This document shows positions 24,487 to 31,870 of a DNA stretch of 44,276 nucleotides, one piece after another. Positions within the stretch are counted from its first letter, which is position 1. Each line of letters begins with the position of its first letter. Source of the DNA: an uncultured Prevotella sp. (GTDB lineage: Bacteria > Bacteroidota > Bacteroidia > Bacteroidales > Bacteroidaceae); contig CAMWKM010000006.1 of NCBI GenBank assembly GCA_947174835.1, forward strand, positions 1 to 44,276, read 5' to 3'. Made by a program: the position numbers and the translations under genes. The notes under the pieces are model-generated. The model had not been told where the DNA came from. It worked only from the letters and a program-made list of their open reading frames with translations, and made no database searches.

Positions 24487-25296
24487 TCAAAATGTGCAAG
24501 GCAGTGTCAGAAGCTGGTACATCAATGTGCGAGCCATACGCTCATGTCCCAGTTCATTGGGATGGAGCAGATCGGTCTGGGCGTTGTGGAAATATTGGCC
24601 GTGCTCATCAAGCAGAGGGAATAGTCCACACGATGCATTCCAGTCGATGACGGGTACGCTCCACACATTGCCTGCTTCCTTGACGGTCTCTACATAGGCA
24701 TTGATATACTCACCGCACGTATTAGTGTACGACTCGTCGCATTGCCAGTTCTTCTCGTTGGCGTGGAAATCGGAACGGTGGATAGGTGTGAGTAGCACGA
24801 TCTGCTTGGTGGGGTAGGTGCGTTTCAGTGAGTCGAGGGCGATGTTGATGCGGCCTCGGTAGGTGGTCGGGTCCATTGACGGTGTGCGCTGCCGACGCGT
24901 CACCATCTTTTTCACCTGTCCGTGTCCATATTCCACTTCTGTTACTCGCTCGTCCCACCATTGTCCGATGGGTACACCGTTGTTGTAGTCGTTGGTGCCG
25001 CAGAAGATGAGGATGGCATCAACGTCGTTGCCGTGTTCCTGTTTGAGCTTTTCTGTCTGTCGGGGAATGTCGTTCCATTGTCGTCCGCTCACCCCATAAA
25101 CGTAAGGCGTGATTTGAAGCCAGTCGTTCAGGAATCCCCAGTATTTCTTTTTGGATGCATTATTGCGTGGGTCAGTTACCGAGTCGCCGAAGTAAGCTAC
25201 GCGTTTACCCTGCCAAGGGTGTTGGAATGTGGTCTGCCCCATAGCAGGAACAGTTAGCATACAACATAGTAGCACAGTGAAGAGCTTGTGTTTCAT
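24487..25296 (-). CDS. Secreted SGNH/GDSL esterase
   Basis: This 269-residue protein has a signal peptide (MKHKLFTVLLCCMLTVPAMG) and so is periplasmic or surface-exposed. SGNH blocks are present: GDSVTD with Ser39, a Gly in YGVSGRQW, FCGTNDYNN with Asn, and DLLHPNELGH with the Asp-His pair. Such enzymes remove acetyl or other acyl groups from polysaccharides; rhamnogalacturonan acetylesterases belong here. Lying beside rhamnose genes and a GH43 arabinanase, a pectin role is likely but inferred. It has its own promoter. Confidence 0.88.
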   Translation of the reverse strand: MKHKLFTVLLCCMLTVPAMGQTTFQHPWQGKRVAYFGDSVTDPRNNASKKKYWGFLNDWLQITPYVYGVSGRQWNDIPRQTEKLKQEHGNDVDAILIFCGTNDYNNGVPIGQWWDERVTEVEYGHGQVKKMVTRRQRTPSMDPTTYRGRINIALDSLKRTYPTKQIVLLTPIHRSDFHANEKNWQCDESYTNTCGEYINAYVETVKEAGNVWSVPVIDWNASCGLFPLLDEHGQYFHNAQTDLLHPNELGHERMARTLMYQLLTLPCTF

Positions 25297-25341
25297 GTTT
25301 GTTTCTTTTCTTGATTTGTTCTTTAAATTTATTTTCTGCTA

Positions 25342-25349
25342 CAAAGATA
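25342..25349 (-). promoter_or_regulatory. SGNH esterase promoter -7 box
   Basis: TATCTTTG on the minus strand lies 45 bases upstream of the ATG at 25296, in the divergent gap shared with the GH43 gene. Confidence 0.65.
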
Positions 25350-25445
25350 ATGAAAATTTTAGAAATGGCTCAGAAAACGTCTTGTTTTTTCTTTCTTGTC
25401 TGCTGTTTTTATATAAAATAAGGAGTCCGTTTCATCTATTTTTCG

Positions 25446-25453
25446 TATTTTTG
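25446..25453 (+). promoter_or_regulatory. GH43 gene promoter -7 box
   Basis: TATTTTTG matches TAnnTTTG and lies 34 bases before the ATG at 25488. Confidence 0.6.
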
Positions 25454-25487
25454 CATCGGCAATTCTACGAACTATCAATTTTTCCAG

Positions 25488-26519
25488 ATGATGAAGAAAC
25501 TACTAATGGCATTGGCAACGGTTTTCGTTTGCAGTGCAGTCTTGGCACAAGGACAAGGCCGTCGCTTTCGGCATGAGACATTTACCACGGAGACACCAAT
25601 GGTGCATGATCCTGTGATGGCTTTCGAGAACGACACCTATTATATATATTCTACTGGACGGGGCATCAGTCAGATGACTTCTAAGGATCGCAAGGTTTGG
25701 ACCGTGAAGCCCGAACCCGTGATGACGGTCATTCCTGGGTGGACGACTGATTCCGTGCCCGGCTTTGTTGATCATGTCTGGGCTCCTGACATCATTAAGT
25801 GGCACAATCGTTGGTGGATGGCCTACAGTTGCTCTACATTTGGCAAGAACGGGTCGGCCATCGGCTTGCTGTCTGCACGTTCCTTGTCTATACCTGTGTG
25901 GAAGGATGAGGGATGTATTGTTGCTTCCCGCGAGAAACGCGATCAGTGGAATGCCATTGATCCGAATTTCGTGATAGACGATGCGACTGATACCCCTTGG
26001 CTCGTGTGGGGCTCTTTCTGGGATGGTATTCAGATGGCGCGTCTTGATTCAACCATGCACATCGCTCAAGACGTTAAGCCTGTCACTATTGCCCGTCGCT
26101 ATGCTCCTGACCATCATGCTTCAGAGGTCAATCCTACGTCGAAGTATGCTGGTACGAACACTATTGAGGCACCTTTTATTTTCAAACATGACGGCTACTA
26201 TTATCTGTTTGTCTCGTGGGACTATTGCTGCAGAGGCTCCAAAAGCAACTATCGTGTGGCTGTAGGTCGTAGTCGTCGTATTGAAGGACCCTATCTTGAT
26301 CGTGAGGGTAGGGATATGGCTTTGGGTGGCGGTACCCTGTTCCTTGAGGGCGACAAACAGTTTTTCGAGGCCACCGGTCATTGTGCAGCCTATCATTTTG
26401 GCGATGAGGACATCTTCATCTGTCATGGTTATAGCACGTCATACAATAGTGCTGCTATTCTCATTCAGCGTCCCATCAGATGGACTTCTGATGGATGGCC
26501 GGAGTTGAAAGAGGAGTGA
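25488..26519 (+). CDS. GH43 endo-1,5-alpha-L-arabinanase-like glycosidase
   Basis: This 343-residue protein has a signal peptide (MMKKLLMALATVFVCSAVLA). It is a five-bladed beta-propeller glycosidase that should cut arabinan side chains of pectin. The three GH43 acids are visible: Asp41 (VHDPVM, base), Asp158 (NAIDPNF, pKa modulator) and Glu227 (TIEAPF, acid). HVWAPDI and YYLFVSWDYCC are typical of the arabinanase subfamily. It is divergent from the SGNH esterase gene. No SusC/SusD pair is nearby, so it is not part of a classic PUL in this window. Confidence 0.92.
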   Translation: MMKKLLMALATVFVCSAVLAQGQGRRFRHETFTTETPMVHDPVMAFENDTYYIYSTGRGISQMTSKDRKVWTVKPEPVMTVIPGWTTDSVPGFVDHVWAPDIIKWHNRWWMAYSCSTFGKNGSAIGLLSARSLSIPVWKDEGCIVASREKRDQWNAIDPNFVIDDATDTPWLVWGSFWDGIQMARLDSTMHIAQDVKPVTIARRYAPDHHASEVNPTSKYAGTNTIEAPFIFKHDGYYYLFVSWDYCCRGSKSNYRVAVGRSRRIEGPYLDREGRDMALGGGTLFLEGDKQFFEATGHCAAYHFGDEDIFICHGYSTSYNSAAILIQRPIRWTSDGWPELKEE

Positions 26520-26641
26520 GCGAAGTAATAAACTGCTGTTGGAGAAATATGTCCATAGCATTGAAAACCGACACGGATTCAGAAAATAGTTTTTTCGGCA
26601 AGAAAAAACTATTTCTTTTTGGTCGTTTGTTGTTTTTGATG

Positions 26642-26649
26642 TAATTTTG
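26642..26649 (+). promoter_or_regulatory. nhaD promoter -7 box
   Basis: TAATTTTG lies 27 bases before the nhaD ATG. Confidence 0.6.
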
Positions 26650-26676
26650 CACTCCGTATGACAAACATTTAAAACT

Positions 26677-28011
26677 ATGACACTAACAACTTTAATTATT
26701 ATTCTTTTCGTAGTAGGCTATTTGTGTATAGCCTTGGAGAGTGTATTGGAGATTAACAAGGCGGCCATCGCCCTGCTGATGTGCGTGGGGTGCTGGACCG
26801 TGCTGATGGTGGGCGTACAGGCTTTTTTCCCGGAGGTGGCAGATGGTGTGGACTTTATTTCAGGACGCATACAGCACCATTTGGGAGATGCCAGTGAAAC
26901 GCTGTTCTTCTTGATGGGCGCAATGACCATCGTGGAAATTGTGGACAGCAACGGTGGTTTCAACTTTGTGCGCGACATGATGAAGACGCGTTCGAAACGC
27001 AAATTGATGTGGCGCGTGGCTTTTATGACCTTCTTCCTGTCGGCTATCCTCGACAACCTGACCACTTCTATTGTGATGATTATGGTGTTACGCAAACTGG
27101 TGCAGAGTCGCGAGGAACGACTCATTTATGCCGGTCTGATTATCATTGCGGCTAACTCGGGTGGTGCGTTCTCGCCCATTGGCGACGTGACTACTATTAT
27201 GCTCTGGATAAAAGGTGTTATCTCGACGCAGGGTGTGCTGACGGAAATATTCTTCCCTTCGCTCGTGTCGATGGTGGTGCCGGCATTGATTCTCACTTTC
27301 TCACTGAAAGGCAAGTTCGAGAAGGAGCAGGACGCGCAGACAACCGAGGTAACGACGTTTACCAAGGCTCAGCGCAACGTCATCTTCTGGTTGGGCGTGG
27401 GTGGTCTGGTATTCGTGCCTATCTTTAAGACGCTGACACATCTGCCACCGTTCATGGGCATCTTATTGGTGCTGGGCGTGTTGTGGACGGTGACGGAAAT
27501 TTTCCATCGTACGCATCATACCAGTGAAGACGATACGATGGCAAAGCGTGTGACCGATCTGCTGTCGAAGATAGACTTGGCAACGATCTTGTTCTTCTTG
27601 GGCATCTTGATGGCAGTGGCCGTGCTACAGGAGATAGGTGTGCTGACAGCAATGGGTGAGGGCTTGAATGAGGCTTTTGCTGGTAATTACTACCTGATTA
27701 ACGGTATCATCGGTGTGCTGTCCAGTATCGTTGACAATGTGCCTTTGGTGGCTGGTTGCATGGGTATGTATCCTGTGTCTGAGATTGCCGGTGATCCAAT
27801 GGCTGTTGATGGTATTTTCTGGCAACTGCTTGCCTATTGCGCAGGTGTGGGCGGTTCCATGCTCATCATCGGTTCTGCCGCTGGCGTGGTAGTGATGGGA
27901 CTGGAGAAGATAACCTTCGGCTGGTATCTGAAGCGGATGACATGGATAGCTTTCGTGGGTTATCTGGCAGGTATTGGCTGCTACTACGTCGTAGAGCAAA
28001 TCCTTCACTAA
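26677..28011 (+). CDS. nhaD: Sodium/proton antiporter NhaD
   Basis: This 444-residue inner-membrane protein of the ion-transporter superfamily has about twelve hydrophobic segments. Family hallmarks are LSAILDNLTTSIVM, ANSGGAFSPIGDVTTIMLW, and the C-terminal half SSIVDNVPLVAG with GGSMLIIGSAAGVVVMG. It exports Na+ or Li+ in exchange for protons and supports pH and salt homeostasis. It is a single-gene unit with its own promoter and terminator. Confidence 0.95.
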   Translation: MTLTTLIIILFVVGYLCIALESVLEINKAAIALLMCVGCWTVLMVGVQAFFPEVADGVDFISGRIQHHLGDASETLFFLMGAMTIVEIVDSNGGFNFVRDMMKTRSKRKLMWRVAFMTFFLSAILDNLTTSIVMIMVLRKLVQSREERLIYAGLIIIAANSGGAFSPIGDVTTIMLWIKGVISTQGVLTEIFFPSLVSMVVPALILTFSLKGKFEKEQDAQTTEVTTFTKAQRNVIFWLGVGGLVFVPIFKTLTHLPPFMGILLVLGVLWTVTEIFHRTHHTSEDDTMAKRVTDLLSKIDLATILFFLGILMAVAVLQEIGVLTAMGEGLNEAFAGNYYLINGIIGVLSSIVDNVPLVAGCMGMYPVSEIAGDPMAVDGIFWQLLAYCAGVGGSMLIIGSAAGVVVMGLEKITFGWYLKRMTWIAFVGYLAGIGCYYVVEQILH

Positions 28012-28031
28012 TAAGAAGTCTGACATTAAAT

Positions 28032-28064
28032 GGGGGGCATATCAAAAATTGAGGTATGCTCTCC
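28032..28064 (+). terminator. nhaD terminator
   Basis: The stem GGGGGGCATATC / GGTATGCTCTCC includes G-U pairs and is followed by a TTTATTTTT tract, 20 bases past the stop. Confidence 0.75.
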
Positions 28065-28151
28065 TTTATTTTTCCCAAAAACGATAATATTTTTTATGTT
28101 TCAGCGAAACAATGAATATGGTGCGGTTAAATGAACACCTATGGATATTGT

Positions 28152-28189
28152 TAAAAAAAGCAGTAGGAGTTCCATATTCCACTCCTACT
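28152..28189 (-). terminator. Terminator of the sensor-AraC operon
   Basis: AGTAGGAGT / ACTCCTACT pair perfectly, with a T7 tract after the hairpin on the minus strand. It lies just past the AraC stop. Confidence 0.85.
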
Positions 28190-28208
28190 ATTGAAAGCAT
28201 TCTTCCTG

Positions 28209-29081
28209 CTATGAATTGCGCAAGTCGCTGGGTTTGCGGCCTGTCTTGGCTTTGAACTTGGCAGAAAAATAGTCGGGTGAGTCGAAGTTTAGCCGATAGG
28301 CAATCTCCTTGACACTCATATCGGTGGTGGATAGCAGTTCCTTGGCATGTTGCAATTTTAGATCCTGCTGATAGATGGCGGGTGAAAGACCTGTGTGCTC
28401 TTTGAAGAGTTTACGGAAATTGCTATAACTGACACCCAGTTCTTCGGCTACTTGCTGGATAGTGAGCGAGCTTTCCAGTGATTCACGAATGCGAAGGCGG
28501 GCTTTATTGATAATGTCAACATGGGCTTGGTTGCGGCTCTTCAGTTCGATGTTGCGTTCCAGCGAGTACATCATTCCGATGAGATGGTTTACGATGCCTG
28601 CCATCATCTGCTGAGAGTAGGCTGCTTCTTCCAACGCGGCATCGTAGGCTCGTTTGTAAAGACTGACAATGTCTGCAGAATATCCCACATGATAGATGGG
28701 TTTGGTGGGCGAGAGGAAATTGGCTCTCACACGGTCGTCCATATTCTCGCCCTTGAATCCGATCCAGTATTTCTTCCAACCGTTAGGGCCTATAGGGTGG
28801 TAACTGTGCCATTCACCGGGAAAGAGAAGGAAGAAATCGCCTTCACGCAGATGAGCCTCTGGCATGGTGCGGCTGTGAAATATACCTTCACCCTCAATGA
28901 TATAGAGCAACTGATACTCGGGTAATATACGCCCTTTGTCCAGTTCAAAATAGTAGCCGTCGGCATGTCCGCGGGTGGGGTAGGGATCTTTTGGACCAAT
29001 CTCCTCGTAGCCGATGGTAGTAACTGTGAGACCCCAGAGAGCATCGCGTTCGCTGGCGAGCATATATTTACAGATTTGCAT
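28209..29081 (-). CDS. AraC-family regulator with cupin sensor domain
   Basis: In this 290-residue protein, residues 50-110 form a cupin-like ligand domain (QLLYIIEGEGIFHSR, then LREGDFFLLFPGEWHSYHP). Residues 190-288 form two HTH units: SLTIQQVAEELGVSYSNFRK and MSVKEIAYRLNFDSPDYFS, then the signature FKAKTGRKPSDLR. There is no phospho-receiver domain, although it lies 5 bases after a histidine kinase gene in the same operon. It probably controls sugar-related genes in response to a bound small molecule; its targets are not evident. Confidence 0.93.
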   Translation of the reverse strand: MQICKYMLASERDALWGLTVTTIGYEEIGPKDPYPTRGHADGYYFELDKGRILPEYQLLYIIEGEGIFHSRTMPEAHLREGDFFLLFPGEWHSYHPIGPNGWKKYWIGFKGENMDDRVRANFLSPTKPIYHVGYSADIVSLYKRAYDAALEEAAYSQQMMAGIVNHLIGMMYSLERNIELKSRNQAHVDIINKARLRIRESLESSLTIQQVAEELGVSYSNFRKLFKEHTGLSPAIYQQDLKLQHAKELLSTTDMSVKEIAYRLNFDSPDYFSAKFKAKTGRKPSDLRNS

Positions 29082-29086
29082 AGGCT

Positions 29087-31855
29087 TTATGGTTGTATTT
29101 CGGTCGTTGGGGTAAGTCTACGTTCGCAAGGTATCCAGAACCAGAAGATGGATCCTTTGCCTTCACCTTCGCTTGACACACCAATTTCGCCACCCATTCT
29201 CTCGGCAATACTCTTACAGATGTTGAGGCCCATACCTGTACCTTGTACAAACTCGTCAAGTTTTACAAAGCGGTCGAACACGATGTCCTGCTTGTCCTGC
29301 GGAATACCGGTACCGCTGTCTTCGCACGATATGCGTAGCCCATGATGTTCGTAGTGGTAGCCTACCTTGATGTAGCCTTCATGGGTGAACTTCATGGCAT
29401 TGGTCACGAAGTTGGTGATGACCTGAGTGATGCGTTCCAGGTCAATGGTCGTATAAAAGGTATCGTAGGGATTGTGCTTGATGAATTGCACATTATCCTG
29501 CATCTGTTGTTGGAAGGTGAGGCAGATATCATCGAAAGCTTTGGAGAACTCAACCTCTTTAGGCTTGAGTGAAGTTGGGCCTTCGTTAAGCGATGAGGCT
29601 GTCAAGATATCGTAGATCAGGCGCTGCAACATATCGCAGTTCTTGCGGATGATGCGGATATACTCGTCGCGCTCCTCTCTGGTCTCTGTAACGGAAAGCA
29701 CTTCGGTGAATCCAATGATGGCGTTGAGTGGTGTGCGCAACTCATGGGTCATAGAGGCCATGAATCCACTCTTCAGTTTTCCGATGTCTTGGGCGATGCG
29801 AGCCTTTTTCTCCAGACGCATCTTGGTACTCATCTCACGGGTGATATTAATGGTCAGACCACGATGCCCGGTTACGTGTCCATCGGCATTGGTGATGGGG
29901 GTGCCTGTGATGTGAATCCATGATTCGCCTGATTCAATTCCTGTGCCGACAAAGTGTTGGATAGCATCGAAGGCTTCTGTGCTGTTGTAGTAAGCCATTG
30001 CTATTTTGCGGTCTTCCTCCGACATATTGGCGCAGTGCTTTTCGAAAGACGTCATGATGAAGTCCTCCGGTTCTTTGCTCTGCATAGAGCGGTAGTGGTA
30101 GATGGTCTGTTTACTGATGTCGCTGTACCAGAGATAGGCAAGTCTATGTTTTGTCAGGAAATTGAGCCACCGTTCATAGCGGTCGATACGCTGCTGCGTG
30201 TCCATGATGTCTTGCTCGTAGCGGTGTAGTTCATGGTCGAAGTCATGATCGTCGGAAATGTCAATGGCTGTAATAAGATAGTTGATCACCTCGCCTTGAT
30301 GATTCATCAATGGCCTGACATGATATTCGATGTAACGATTGATGTTCATCTCCGGATAATCCATGTGCATACAGGCCAATAGCGGTTCCTTGTTTTCCGG
30401 TGAATAAACGCTGCGGAACATGGGGATATCAAACATACATACGGTTAACCAGAATCGCTCCGACTCTGGATTACTGGGAGTGATGCCGCATACCTGACGC
30501 ATAGAATCGTTGATGTCGAGGAGCCAGCCGTCTTTGTCGTAGGACGATATTGCGACGAGCGGCATCTTCGACAGACTCTCATATTTGCATCTAAGGTCGC
30601 AGGTCGTTTGGTCTTCCTTCTTGTTTTGTGTGACGTTGTTTATTGCGTTGATAACATAAGCTGGGTGTCCCTCACTGTCCAGTTCTACTATAGCGTGTCC
30701 TTCCAGACTCTGCCAGTTCTGTTCGTTGTCGAAAGCACGCCATCGTTTGCTCAATTGGAACTTTCGCTCACGGCCGTTGAGCAAGTTGTTCATCTTATGG
30801 GTGAATTCCTTCACTTCATTGGGATGAATACGTTCCGTGAATTCTTCCAATGTGATACCGTTTTTCGGTAGTATAGGTTGCCCATAGCAGTTGGTCATCA
30901 AGTTGTGCTTGACGTCGTAGATTATCACGTGGAAGCTGCCCATGTGAAGGGCCTTATACATCATGTTGCTCAGGTCATTGGATTTGCGGGTAGCATTCCT
31001 GACATAGGATTTGGCTACGCGACTGGACGTATAGAACAAGATCGTTAGTATCAGTGCAACCAGAATTGCATAGATGCTCCAGTGCAGGGAGGGAGCTTGA
31101 TAGCGTTCAGGGTGTAGCCACTTGTCGTTGATGCTCTGCACCTCACCTCGCTGTTTCATTCGTGAATAAATATCGTCCAGTGCGTAGACGAGGTTCTTGT
31201 CGCGTCCGATGATATGTATTTCACTGACAGGGATACTCACGTCGTTAAGCGTGATGCCCTCAAGGTTCAACTCCTTGATTTTCCATTTCAATGGTTCCTC
31301 GCCCCATACGAAATATTTGTAGTCGCCGGTAGTCAATCCTTGCAGTGCGACCTTGGGCGATTGATACTCTATCTTTGCCGTATTAAGTGAATCGATGTCC
31401 TTGAAAAACAGCGTTGTGTAGTCACCGGATTTCAGCACTACGCCCTCTTCGGCCAGCATGTGAGTAGAAACGACACCGATGGAGTCGCCAAAGGTGGCTG
31501 CGCAGATGCGGTTGAAGTTGATGATGTTCTCACTGCAGACGTATGGCTCGTGCTGGTAGCGTCTCAAGTTGGCCAAGACGATGTCTGCCTCCCCACGCTC
31601 GAAGGTTTTTAGGGCACCGCTCCATTCTTTCAACACAAATTTGCACGAGATGTCCAGTTCTTCGCATAAGGCGTTAAGCAGGTCTATGTTGGTACCAGCG
31701 GGCTTGCCTTGGTCATTGAGGAACTCATAGGGGGGCTTATCCCAGTCACCGACGATAATGAGCGGATGATCCTTGTCGTATTTCTGGCTGAGTGACTGGG
31801 CTTGTAGGCTCAGTACGGCAATCAGCGAATATATGATGATAGTGATTCGTTTCAT
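29087..31855 (-). CDS. BvgS-like sensor histidine kinase with SBP3 sensor domain
   Basis: This 922-residue membrane protein has a signal peptide (1-20), a periplasmic solute-binding family 3 domain (about 28-250, KPPYEFLNDQGKPAGTNIDL in its first lobe), one membrane helix (about 259-276) and PAS-like domains (about 295-690). A HisKA domain with phospho-accepting His704 (MTHELRTPLNAI) and a HATPase domain with NFVTNAMKF, EDSGTGIP and GTGMGLNICKS follow. There is no receiver domain. It should sense a small periplasmic ligand and phosphorylate a partner encoded elsewhere. It is 15 bases downstream of a paralogue and 5 bases upstream of the AraC gene. Confidence 0.93.
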   Translation of the reverse strand: MKRITIIIYSLIAVLSLQAQSLSQKYDKDHPLIIVGDWDKPPYEFLNDQGKPAGTNIDLLNALCEELDISCKFVLKEWSGALKTFERGEADIVLANLRRYQHEPYVCSENIINFNRICAATFGDSIGVVSTHMLAEEGVVLKSGDYTTLFFKDIDSLNTAKIEYQSPKVALQGLTTGDYKYFVWGEEPLKWKIKELNLEGITLNDVSIPVSEIHIIGRDKNLVYALDDIYSRMKQRGEVQSINDKWLHPERYQAPSLHWSIYAILVALILTILFYTSSRVAKSYVRNATRKSNDLSNMMYKALHMGSFHVIIYDVKHNLMTNCYGQPILPKNGITLEEFTERIHPNEVKEFTHKMNNLLNGRERKFQLSKRWRAFDNEQNWQSLEGHAIVELDSEGHPAYVINAINNVTQNKKEDQTTCDLRCKYESLSKMPLVAISSYDKDGWLLDINDSMRQVCGITPSNPESERFWLTVCMFDIPMFRSVYSPENKEPLLACMHMDYPEMNINRYIEYHVRPLMNHQGEVINYLITAIDISDDHDFDHELHRYEQDIMDTQQRIDRYERWLNFLTKHRLAYLWYSDISKQTIYHYRSMQSKEPEDFIMTSFEKHCANMSEEDRKIAMAYYNSTEAFDAIQHFVGTGIESGESWIHITGTPITNADGHVTGHRGLTINITREMSTKMRLEKKARIAQDIGKLKSGFMASMTHELRTPLNAIIGFTEVLSVTETREERDEYIRIIRKNCDMLQRLIYDILTASSLNEGPTSLKPKEVEFSKAFDDICLTFQQQMQDNVQFIKHNPYDTFYTTIDLERITQVITNFVTNAMKFTHEGYIKVGYHYEHHGLRISCEDSGTGIPQDKQDIVFDRFVKLDEFVQGTGMGLNICKSIAERMGGEIGVSSEGEGKGSIFWFWIPCERRLTPTTEIQP

Positions 31856-31870
31856 ACTTCTGAGACTTCG

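Noticed and set aside
28209..29081. AraC gene as a response regulator for the adjacent kinases
   Set aside because: The N-terminus is a cupin-like domain and has no receiver aspartate pocket.
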